From positions 1 to 8,297 of the forward strand of contig JAURLR010000348.1 in NCBI GenBank assembly GCA_030831135.1: a DNA stretch of 8,297 nucleotides, in the 5' to 3' direction. This document shows, piece by piece, positions 1 through 6,365 of this stretch. The notes under the pieces were generated by a model. It worked only from the letters and a program-made list of their open reading frames with translations. It was not told the DNA's origin and did not search any database. The DNA is from Alphaproteobacteria bacterium. Lineage in GTDB: Bacteria; Pseudomonadota; Alphaproteobacteria; UBA6615. The translations under genes and the position numbers were made by a program. How positions within the stretch are numbered: position 1 is the stretch's first letter; every line of letters starts with the position of its first letter.

Positions 1-648
1 GGCCGCGCGGAACGGGTCATGGTCGCCACCCGAACCATTGATCGCGAACTGCGTGGCTGGGGCTTCGACAACACCGTCGAATGGACACGCGGGGTGGATA
101 CCGAGCTGTTCCGCCCGCGGCCCCATGACGAATGGCCGGATTCCTTCGACTCATTGCCGCGCCCGATTCAGCTCTACACCGGGCGGGTGGCCGTCGAGAA
201 GAACATCTCGGCCTTTCTGGAACTTGAGACTCCGGGCACCAAGATGGTTGTGGGCGATGGTCCCCAGCGGCGTGAGCTGGAAGCGAGGTTTCCCGATGTG
301 ATCTTTGCCGGCGAGCAACATGGCGAAACCCTCGCCCGGCATTTCGCCGCGTCCGATGTCTTCGTCTTTCCCAGCCGGACCGATACCTTTGGGCTGGTGC
401 TGCTCGAGGCTCTGGCCAGCGGCATTCCCGTGGCCGCCTATCCAGTCCCCGGGCCGCTGGATGTTGTCGGTCATGACGGGCCGGGATGCCTGAGCGAAGA
501 TCTGGGATATGCCGTGGAGATGGCTCTCGAAAAAGCCAATCCGGGAAAATGCCGGGAGCACGCGCTTGGCTTTTCCTGGGCGCGCTGCGCCGAATTGTTC
601 GTGTCGTATCTGGCCCCGATCATGCCGGGCGACGGCGGAGCCGCCTGA
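1..648 (+). CDS. GT-B glycosyltransferase, C-terminal part (5' truncated by window edge)
   Basis: This is the C-terminal domain of a GT4/group 1 glycosyltransferase, which transfers a sugar from a nucleotide-sugar donor to a lipid or glycan acceptor at the cytoplasmic face of the membrane. The frame is open from base 1, so the ATG at 19 is internal; 215 residues are visible and the N-terminal acceptor domain lies off-window. Counting from the ATG at 19, TGRVAVEKN (54-62) and VVGDGP (77-82) are the usual donor-domain signatures. SRTDTFGLVLLEALASG (119-135) is the donor-binding EX7E-type motif, with Asp122 in place of the first Glu and Glu130 as the second. The PVPGPLDVVG stretch that follows resembles GDP-mannose-dependent alpha-mannosyltransferases and related lipid glycosyltransferases, but donor and acceptor cannot be read from sequence. 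It converges on the decarboxylase-fold gene with a 7-base gap. The fold call is secure; substrate is unknown. Confidence 0.9.
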   Translation, partial: GRAERVMVATRTIDRELRGWGFDNTVEWTRGVDTELFRPRPHDEWPDSFDSLPRPIQLYTGRVAVEKNISAFLELETPGTKMVVGDGPQRRELEARFPDVIFAGEQHGETLARHFAASDVFVFPSRTDTFGLVLLEALASGIPVAAYPVPGPLDVVGHDGPGCLSEDLGYAVEMALEKANPGKCREHALGFSWARCAELFVSYLAPIMPGDGGAA

Positions 649-655
649 AATCCGA

Positions 656-1201
656 TCAGCCTAGCAAGGGAACCGGTTCGTCCGCAGGTGGCACCACATC
701 GAATGCATTGGCTGTGCAGCAGGTCATCATGAACTGCCCGGTCGCGACGACGAGGGCAACAAGATCGGTTTCCCCCATCACGTCCTTGGCTCCGGCATAG
801 GACTCGTCGCTGAGCCGCTGTGACGTCAAAAGTTCGTGCGCGACTGCATGACAGGTCTGTTCACGTGGATCGGTCAGAGCAGGTCTCTCGCGAGCATTGA
901 TGGCATCGATGATGCTCCGGTCGAGCCCGATCTTCAGGCCGTTGCGCGACTGTGCAAACCACGGATAGCCGGCATTCCAGTGCCGGGCGACCATGAGATA
1001 CACAATCTGGCGCTCGCGCTCGCTCAGCGGCGCGTGCCCAAGTGCGGTGCGCATATCCTGCGCTTTCTCGTACAATTCGGGAATGCGGATATAGGCCGTG
1101 AAGGGTCCGCCAACGGGATTGCCAGCGGCCTTTGCAGCATCATGGACGCGGGCTTGCGCCTCGTTCATGTCCTCACGGGAAATCGGCTCGATGCGTGCCA
1201 T
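656..1201 (-). CDS. carboxymuconolactone decarboxylase (CMD/AhpD-fold) family protein
   Basis: This is a 181-residue, mostly helical protein of the CMD/AhpD-like superfamily. The core LSERERQIVYLMVARHWNAGYPWFAQ (59-84) matches the family's conserved helix pair, in which a Glu is followed about 16 residues later by a YEWxxH or CxxCxxxH element. Here that element reads Y79-P-W81-F-A-Q84, so neither the AhpD cysteines nor the usual relay His is present. Cysteines occur elsewhere (C117, C161, C162). AhpD-type hydroperoxide reduction therefore looks unlikely and the substrate is unknown. The ATG is well supported by GGAGGA six bases upstream. The gene lies 36 bases downstream of the methyltransferase on the same strand and is probably co-transcribed with it. 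No functional link between the two is evident. Confidence 0.85.
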   Translation of the reverse strand: MARIEPISREDMNEAQARVHDAAKAAGNPVGGPFTAYIRIPELYEKAQDMRTALGHAPLSERERQIVYLMVARHWNAGYPWFAQSRNGLKIGLDRSIIDAINARERPALTDPREQTCHAVAHELLTSQRLSDESYAGAKDVMGETDLVALVVATGQFMMTCCTANAFDVVPPADEPVPLLG

Positions 1202-1207
1202 GATCTG

Positions 1208-1213
1208 TCCTCC
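1208..1213 (-). promoter_or_regulatory. Shine-Dalgarno of the CMD-fold gene
   Basis: Read on the minus strand this is GGAGGA, six bases before the ATG at 1201. It is a near-perfect ribosome binding site and fixes the start of the CMD-fold gene. Confidence 0.8.
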
Positions 1214-1237
1214 ATGGAATGAGATAGGTCGGAAGGG

Positions 1238-2101
1238 TCAGTCCTTGCGGGCGACCATCCACATATTGTCGCTCAGGAAAAACCGGTCGAGCGCGTTGAA
1301 GCTGGCAATCGTGAAACCGGCATCCGCCACCATCGCGCGCAGGCTCGCCGGCGTGAAGTGATTGACGTGCCCGGGAAACCGGAACCCGCACCAGCGTGAT
1401 CCCATCACGCGACGGTTGATGCTCGCAAAGTTCGGCACCTTGATGATCGCGATACCGCCGGGCTGCAACACCCGTTCGGCCTGGGTCAGCAATTCGATCG
1501 GCTTGTGCTCATGCTCCAGGAACGAGCGCATGAGAACGCCGGTTGCCTTGCCGCTCGGGAAACTCGCCAGACCTTCAACAGCCGGTGCGTTGATGATCGA
1601 CCCGTTACGGGCGGCCAGCAATTCGCGTGCTTCGCTGGCCAGGCCTTCGGAAATTTCGATCCCGCAGGTCTCGTAATGATCGGGCAGGACCAGAAGCCGG
1701 TCGGCATTGCCGCACCCGACATCGATCACCACCCCGGGCGGCACCCATTTGTTGATACGGTTGGCCAGCTTGTCGGGTTTCTTGACCGCCGCGCGATAGA
1801 ATTTCCGCCAGCTTTTGGACACCGCATGGGAGACCGGATACTCGGCCTTCATGCGCTTGCTCCGGTCGCCGTGATTGCGCTCCCATGCAAAGGCAACGGC
1901 GAAATCCGCGTAATCGGGCGGGTTCTCCAGATAGACGAAGTCGCATCGCCCGCACCCACGCAAGACCCAATGCTCCCACGAATACTCCAGCGCGGGTGCA
2001 TCTGCGTTGTCGGTGCCACATTTCGGGCAGTCACGGTGCAGCAGGGACGCTGTCACATCTGACTCGGGGGTCCCGCCTGACGCGGATTCTGCAATAGCCA
2101 T
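1238..2101 (-). CDS. class I SAM-dependent methyltransferase with N-terminal zinc ribbon
   Basis: This is a 287-residue predicted cytoplasmic methyltransferase of the Methyltransf_23/UbiE-like type. Two CxxC pairs near the N-terminus (C25/C28 in CPKCG and C50/C53 in CGRC) look like a small zinc ribbon. The Rossmann domain follows: motif I VIDVGCGNADRL (125-136), the ribose-binding acidic residue in GIEI (E149), FLEHEHKP (194-201) where relatives carry an LEHxxxP motif, and LQPGGIAIIKVPN (212-224). The C-terminal GHVNHFTPASLRAMVADAGF (244-263) resembles the H-x-x-HF-T/S-P segment of methyltransferases common in O-antigen and other glycan clusters, which suggests a sugar or glycolipid substrate; this is inference. 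The ATG at 2101 is the first plausible start but has no well-spaced Shine-Dalgarno. The gene is divergent from the lipid A operon and upstream of the CMD-fold gene. Confidence 0.85.
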   Translation of the reverse strand: MAIAESASGGTPESDVTASLLHRDCPKCGTDNADAPALEYSWEHWVLRGCGRCDFVYLENPPDYADFAVAFAWERNHGDRSKRMKAEYPVSHAVSKSWRKFYRAAVKKPDKLANRINKWVPPGVVIDVGCGNADRLLVLPDHYETCGIEISEGLASEARELLAARNGSIINAPAVEGLASFPSGKATGVLMRSFLEHEHKPIELLTQAERVLQPGGIAIIKVPNFASINRRVMGSRWCGFRFPGHVNHFTPASLRAMVADAGFTIASFNALDRFFLSDNMWMVARKD

Positions 2102-2249
2102 GAAAAAGCTCTATCACCCTTGCCGTGCGTTGAACAACCGCCCTTTCCCCTCAGGAACTGACATGAAACCGCACATGTTAAACTTGCGTTGGCGACGGTG
2201 CCTGTGGCTCCATCCCGCCGAAACATCTGGAGGCATACCGGGCCGCGAC
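2102..2249. promoter_or_regulatory. divergent intergenic region between methyltransferase and msbA-like operon
   Basis: About 148 bases lie between the methyltransferase start and the chosen transporter start. They must hold the promoters for both directions unless the transporter starts further upstream. On the plus strand it contains AGGAA (2153-2157) five bases before an ATG at 2163, a GGAAC/TGTT pair (2154-2179) resembling an ECF-sigma promoter, and GGAGG (2229-2233) sixteen bases before the ATG at 2250. CTCCA (2208-2212) can pair with TGGAG (2228-2232) across a 15-base loop and could mask that GGAGG. No clear sigma70 -35/-10 pair was seen on the plus strand. Confidence 0.55.
2154..2179 (+). 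promoter_or_regulatory. possible ECF/EcfG-type promoter for the msbA-waaA-lpxK operon
   Basis: GGAAC at 2154-2158 is followed after 17 bases by TGTT at 2176-2179. The alphaproteobacterial general-stress sigma factor EcfG is known to use GGAAC-N16/17-CGTT, so this is one mismatch from consensus. The predicted transcript would begin near 2185-2190 and leave a leader of about 60 bases before the ATG at 2250. The same GGAA bases can instead be read as a Shine-Dalgarno for the ATG at 2163; the two readings exclude each other. A chance match is quite possible. Confidence 0.25.
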
Positions 2250-4076
2250 ATGCAGCATACGGGCAAGGACACAACTGGCTATCTGATGCGCCGACTCTGG
2301 CGCGACTGGATGCGCAAACATCTGCCACGAATCACTGTGGCCGTCTCGTTGATGCTCGTGGTGGCTGCGGCTTCGGCGGCCTATCCGAAACTGATCGAAA
2401 CCTCGATCAACATGCTGCAGGCCGAGAACAGAAATGTCATCTGGATGATGCCCGCTGCCATCATCCTGGTGACTTTCTTCAAGGGTCTGGCAGCCTACGG
2501 ACAAAGCGTCCTGGCCCAATCGGTCGCCTTGCGGGTGATCAATGAGCTTCAGAAGGCCATGTTTGCCCATCTGATGCGCGCGGATATGCGCACGCATCAT
2601 CTCAATTCCACCGGCAAGCTGATTTCCCGGTTCACAAATGACGTGAACCTGATGCGGGACGCCCTGTCGCGCACCATGACAGCGATGGCCCGCGACCTCG
2701 TGACCGCCCTCGCTCTGGTGGGCATGATGTTCTATCTGGACTGGCTGCTCACCCTGCTCGTGATCATGACCTACCCGATCGCGGGGCGCCCCATCATCCG
2801 GATCGGACGCCGCCTGCGTCGTGCTTCGACAAACGCACAAAGCGGCATGGGAGACCTGACCGCCAATCTCGAACAGGCCTTCTCCGGCGTCCGGCTGATC
2901 AAGTCCTACCGGATGGAAAGCTACGAACGCGGACGCGCCAACGATCTTTTCGACCAGATCTATTATCTGGTGATGAAAACCGTGAAGGGCCGGGCCCGGA
3001 TGTACCCGATCCTCGAAACCCTCGGTGGCGTCTCGGTTGCCGCCGTGCTGGCCTATGGAGGCTGGCGCATCATCAGCGGCACGGGAACACTGGGCGGGTT
3101 TGTTGGATTTCTGTCAGCCGTCATCCTTGCCTATCAGCCGATCCGCAGCCTCGGGAACCTCAACGCAGCCTTGCAGGAAGGTCTGGCCGCGGTGAAGCGC
3201 AGTTTTGACCTGCTCGATGAAGACGCCGAAATCTTCGATCAGCCCGACGCCAAACCACTGGTGGTTTCGGGCGGGGCTGTTGCTTTTCAGCACGTCTCCT
3301 TCGAATACGAAGCGGGCAAGACGGCCCTTAAGGATGTCTGCTTCGATGTGGCCGCCGGGCAGACCATCGCGCTGGTCGGCCCCAGCGGGGCGGGCAAGTC
3401 GACCGTGATGAACATGCTCCTGCGTTTCTACGATGCCGATACCGGTTCGGTAATGATCGACGGACAGGATGTGCGCGGCGTGACCATCGCCAGCCTGCGC
3501 GACAGCATCGCCCTGGTCAGTCAGGACGTCACGCTGTTCAATGACACGGCAGCCGCCAATATCCGGTTCGGTCGCCCGGATGCGAGCGACGAAGACGTGA
3601 TTGCGGCGGCAAAGGCCGCTGCGGCCCATGACTTCATCTCCGGATTGCCCGAAGGCTATGACACCTTGGTTGGTGATCGCGGCCTGAAACTCTCGGGCGG
3701 TGAGCGTCAGCGGATCGCCATTGCGCGTGCCATGCTGAAAGACGCCCGGATCCTGCTGCTCGATGAAGCCACCAGCGCGCTCGATGCCGAATCCGAACAA
3801 CAGGTCCAGGCCGCTCTGGACCGCCTGACCGAAGGCCGGACCACTTTGGTGATCGCGCACCGGCTCGCAACCGTGATGAATGCCGACGGTATTCTGGTGA
3901 TGGATGGCGGCCGGATCGTTGAAACCGGAACCCATGAAAGCCTCCAGCAACAGGACGGCCTGTATGCCCGGCTGAGCCGCCTGCAATTTCGCACAACGGT
4001 TTCCGAGCCAGCGGACGGGGATTCCCAGAAAGACAATCAGGACGACGGAGTGGTCGCCGAACGCGCCAAGGCATGA
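2250..4076 (+). CDS. msbA: MsbA-type ABC lipid flippase (fused permease and ATPase)
   Basis: This is an inner-membrane half-transporter of 608 residues that works as a homodimer. From its family and operon it should flip lipid A-core, or a related lipid, from the cytoplasmic to the periplasmic leaflet. The N-terminal membrane domain (about 25-310) has six hydrophobic stretches and the coupling-region signature TGKLISRFTNDV (121-132). The C-terminal ATPase is complete: Walker A GPSGAGKS (377-384), Q-loop Q425, signature LSGGERQ (481-487), Walker B ILLLDEATS (501-509) with catalytic E506, D-loop SALD, and switch H537. The last 25 residues are polar and probably disordered. The start is uncertain. 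The frame is open well upstream, with ATGs at 2163 (good AGGAA), 2250 and 2286; I chose 2250 because TTGYLMRRLWRDW just after it looks like the usual N-terminus and the bases before it encode an unusual Trp/Arg/Cys-rich stretch. The stop overlaps the waaA ATG by four bases. Other lipid-exporting ABC paralogues cannot be excluded. Confidence 0.88.
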   Translation: MQHTGKDTTGYLMRRLWRDWMRKHLPRITVAVSLMLVVAAASAAYPKLIETSINMLQAENRNVIWMMPAAIILVTFFKGLAAYGQSVLAQSVALRVINELQKAMFAHLMRADMRTHHLNSTGKLISRFTNDVNLMRDALSRTMTAMARDLVTALALVGMMFYLDWLLTLLVIMTYPIAGRPIIRIGRRLRRASTNAQSGMGDLTANLEQAFSGVRLIKSYRMESYERGRANDLFDQIYYLVMKTVKGRARMYPILETLGGVSVAAVLAYGGWRIISGTGTLGGFVGFLSAVILAYQPIRSLGNLNAALQEGLAAVKRSFDLLDEDAEIFDQPDAKPLVVSGGAVAFQHVSFEYEAGKTALKDVCFDVAAGQTIALVGPSGAGKSTVMNMLLRFYDADTGSVMIDGQDVRGVTIASLRDSIALVSQDVTLFNDTAAANIRFGRPDASDEDVIAAAKAAAAHDFISGLPEGYDTLVGDRGLKLSGGERQRIAIARAMLKDARILLLDEATSALDAESEQQVQAALDRLTEGRTTLVIAHRLATVMNADGILVMDGGRIVETGTHESLQQQDGLYARLSRLQFRTTVSEPADGDSQKDNQDDGVVAERAKA

Positions 4077-5395
4077 ACGCACAAGGCCCGGCATTGGCCG
4101 CGCGCAACCAGACTTTTTCCGCCAACCTCTACCGCGCTGCGACCACCGCCGCGCTCCCTCTGGTCGAACTTCTGATCCAGCAACGCATCATGCGGGGCAA
4201 GGAAGAACCAACCCGCGTGGACGAACGCCGGGGCATCGCCTCGATCGAACGTCCACGCGGCCCGCTTGTCTGGATCCACGCAGCCAGCCTCGGCGAAGCG
4301 CAGTCCGTTCTGGCCCTGATCGAGCGCATTCTGCGGGCTTCTCCGGAACTCCACATCCTGATGACCACCGGCACGGTCACCTCGGCCCAGATGATGGGGG
4401 ACCGCCTGCCCCATCGGGCAATCCACCAATACGTGCCGGTCGACCGGACTGCATGGGTGCGTAAGTTTCTGGACTACTGGCAGCCGGGGGCGGGGCTGTG
4501 GGTTGAGTCCGAACTCTGGCCCAATCTTGTGCTCGAATCGCGCCGCCGCAATATCCCCCTCGCCCTGATAAATGCCCGCATGTCGGCGCGCTCGCACAAG
4601 GGCTGGCACCGGGCGCCCCGCCTTGCCCGGCAGTTGCTGTCGGCCTTCGACACGATCCTCGCGCAGGATGAAGCGATTGCCGAACGCCTGCGTGACCTTG
4701 GGGCACCCCATGTCTCGGTCACGGGAAACCTGAAGCTCGCCGCCGCCCCTTTGCCGGCGACCGCGTCCGAACTGATCACCCTTCAGGACGCCATCGGCGC
4801 GCGACCGGTCTGGCTCGCCGCCAGCACACACCGCACCGAAGAAGACATGGTCGGCGAGGTCCATCACACACTTTCAGACCGTCTGCCGGGCCTGCTGACC
4901 TTGCTCGCGCCCCGCCACCCCCAGCGTGGCGATGAAGTGGAACAATCCCTCCAGCGTATCGGCCTGTCCGTGGCGCGCCACTCCCGCGGGGACCCGATCA
5001 CCGCAGCGACCGATATCTATCTTGTCGATGCGACGGGGCTTCTGGGCCAGCTTTACAGGGTCTCCCCGCTGGCTTTTGTCGGGGGCTCGCTGATCCCCCA
5101 TGGTGGTCAAAACATGCTCGAGGCCGCGCAACTGGGTTGCGCCGTGCTGCACGGCCCCCATGTGGAAAATTTCCGCTCGATCACGGTTGATCTCGGTACC
5201 GCCGGTGCAAGCCGCGAAGTCGCCAACAGGGAAGAGCTGACCCGGGCCGTGGCCGATCTGCTGGGGAACCCAGCAAAACTCGACGCCATGACAAACGCCG
5301 CGCAGGCTGCCGCTGCGCGCAATCAGGCTGTACTCGACACGACCATGCAGCGCCTGCAACCGCTCCTCGCAAAAGCCGTAGCGAGCCAGACATGA
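4073..5395 (+). CDS. waaA: 3-deoxy-D-manno-octulosonic acid (Kdo) transferase
   Basis: This 440-residue GT30 enzyme transfers Kdo from CMP-Kdo to lipid IVA on the cytoplasmic face of the inner membrane, starting the LPS core. The N-terminal domain carries WIHAASLGEAQS (67-78), whose E75 aligns with the catalytic base of the family, and WVESELWPNLV (143-153). The C-terminal domain has VSVTGNLK (214-221), AASTHRTEED (249-258), APRHPQR (279-285) and the diagnostic GGSLIPHGGQNMLEAAQLGCAVLHGPHVENF (337-367). The weakly hydrophobic segment around 19-36 may be the membrane-contacting helix usual near the N-terminus. Length is normal. The ATG at 4073 overlaps the transporter stop as ATGA and its own stop overlaps lpxK the same way, so translation is probably coupled. 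The number of Kdo residues added cannot be told from sequence. Confidence 0.95.
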   Translation: MNAQGPALAARNQTFSANLYRAATTAALPLVELLIQQRIMRGKEEPTRVDERRGIASIERPRGPLVWIHAASLGEAQSVLALIERILRASPELHILMTTGTVTSAQMMGDRLPHRAIHQYVPVDRTAWVRKFLDYWQPGAGLWVESELWPNLVLESRRRNIPLALINARMSARSHKGWHRAPRLARQLLSAFDTILAQDEAIAERLRDLGAPHVSVTGNLKLAAAPLPATASELITLQDAIGARPVWLAASTHRTEEDMVGEVHHTLSDRLPGLLTLLAPRHPQRGDEVEQSLQRIGLSVARHSRGDPITAATDIYLVDATGLLGQLYRVSPLAFVGGSLIPHGGQNMLEAAQLGCAVLHGPHVENFRSITVDLGTAGASREVANREELTRAVADLLGNPAKLDAMTNAAQAAAARNQAVLDTTMQRLQPLLAKAVASQT

Positions 5396-6357
5396 AAACC
5401 CCGGATTTCTGGTTCAGACCATCATCCGCGGCGGCCAAGCTACTGGCCCCGGCCAGCACCCTTTATGATGTTGCCAGCCGCCTCTCTCGTGCTGCGACAC
5501 CCGGCCAGAACGTCGAAGCAAACATCATCTGCATCGGCAATCTGGTGGCAGGAGGTGCAGGCAAAACCCCGGTTGCCCTAGCCATCGCCGAGCTTCTCGC
5601 AACCGATGATATTGCCTTCCTCACCCGTGGTTATGGCGGGCGTGAAACCGGGCCGCTGCAGGTCGACCCGGACACCCACACCGCCTGCGATGTGGGCGAC
5701 GAAGCCCTTCTGCTCGCACGCCAGGCACCGACCTGGGTTGCGCGGGACCGCCCGAAAGGTGCGCAGGCGGCAGCGCGCAAGGACGCCCGAACCATCATCA
5801 TGGATGACGGTTTCCAGAACCCGTCCCTCGTCAAGGACACGGCCATTCTTGTCGTCGACGGAGCGACCGGCTTTGGAAACCGGCGCGTCATCCCGGCAGG
5901 TCCCTTGCGTGAGACCATCCCAAACGGCCTCGCGCGCGCCCATGCGGTTGTCGTCATCGGTGACGACAAGACCGGCGTTCTGGGTGAAATCGGGAACCGT
6001 GTTGCGGTCTTCACGGCCCGCCTTGTCCCGACAGCCGGGGCACAGGAGCTCGCGGGCCGGCGGGTGCTGGCCTTTGCCGGGATCGGCCGCCCGCAGAAGT
6101 TCTTCGACACACTGGTCGAACTCGGCTGCGACATCGTCGAACAGCACGCCTTTGCCGACCACAAGCCCTATCGGCCCGCGCAGATCATGGCGCTCTGCGA
6201 ACAGGCAGCAAAGCTTGAGGCAGTTCCCGTGACAACAGAAAAAGACCTTGTGCGGCTGCCGCCCGAGGCGCGCGAGATGGTGCAGTCCGTTCCCGTGGTC
6301 CCGACGTGGGATGACCGCGAAGCGGTCAGCGCATTCCTGTCGGCGCGCCCGGCCTGA
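5392..6357 (+). CDS. lpxK: tetraacyldisaccharide 4'-kinase
   Basis: LpxK phosphorylates the 4' position of the tetraacylated disaccharide-1-phosphate with ATP to give lipid IVA, the substrate of the preceding gene product; it acts at the inner membrane. The 321-residue length is typical. Visible motifs are IICIGNLVAGGAGKTP (45-60, P-loop), FLTRGYGG (76-83), VGDEALLLAR (101-110, with the conserved GDE), MDDGFQN (137-143), FAGIGRPQKFF (228-238), ADHKPY (255-260, with H257 matching the catalytic-dyad His of the family) and TTEKDLVRLP (281-290). There is no strong Shine-Dalgarno; the ATGA overlap with waaA suggests reinitiation. The TGA stop is immediately followed by the stop of the convergent M23 gene. 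All key residues appear intact. Confidence 0.96.
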   Translation: MKTPDFWFRPSSAAAKLLAPASTLYDVASRLSRAATPGQNVEANIICIGNLVAGGAGKTPVALAIAELLATDDIAFLTRGYGGRETGPLQVDPDTHTACDVGDEALLLARQAPTWVARDRPKGAQAAARKDARTIIMDDGFQNPSLVKDTAILVVDGATGFGNRRVIPAGPLRETIPNGLARAHAVVVIGDDKTGVLGEIGNRVAVFTARLVPTAGAQELAGRRVLAFAGIGRPQKFFDTLVELGCDIVEQHAFADHKPYRPAQIMALCEQAAKLEAVPVTTEKDLVRLPPEAREMVQSVPVVPTWDDREAVSAFLSARPA

Positions 6358-6365
6358 TTACCGGG
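6348..6365. other. small GC stem spanning two abutting convergent stop codons
   Basis: CCCGG (6348-6352) and CCGGG (6361-6365) are inverted repeats around an 8-base loop that contains the lpxK stop and the stop of the M23 gene. There is no T-tract on either side, so this does not qualify as an intrinsic terminator by the usual rule. It could be a weak bidirectional transcript-end structure or chance in GC-rich DNA. Confidence 0.25.

Noticed and set aside
634..645. GGCG/CGCC inverted repeat at the end of the glycosyltransferase gene as a terminator
   Set aside because: The stem is only 4-5 pairs with no T-tract and lies in coding sequence; this is common by chance at this GC content.
1505..2062. 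185-codon plus-strand frame opposite the methyltransferase
   Set aside because: The minus-strand frame has all methyltransferase motifs; this frame has none and no ribosome binding site.
2099..2102. Overlapping divergent start codons (minus-strand ATG at 2101, plus-strand ATG at 2100)
   Set aside because: The plus-strand ATG leads into the unlikely upstream extension of the transporter, so the overlap is a CATG coincidence.
2007..2249. Upstream extension of the transporter frame to an ATG at 2007 or 2100
   Set aside because: It would overlap the divergent methyltransferase coding region, and the residues do not resemble a transporter N-terminus. The 2163 start is kept as a live alternative.
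2178..2840. 220-codon minus-strand frame opposite the start of the transporter
   Set aside because: Its composition (many His, Gln and Asp) is that of an antisense reading of a membrane domain, and it shows no family motif.
3114..4094. 326-codon open frame on the minus strand opposite the transporter ATPase domain
   Set aside because: It lies wholly within the well-conserved plus-strand ABC ATPase and has no recognisable domain; such antisense frames are expected in GC-rich DNA.
4037..4867. 276-codon open frame on the minus strand opposite waaA
   Set aside because: It is a shadow of a convincing GT30 gene with no motif of its own and low-complexity Arg/Gly/His-rich composition.
5578..6162. 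194-codon minus-strand frame opposite lpxK
   Set aside because: LpxK motifs are continuous on the plus strand; this frame has no independent support.
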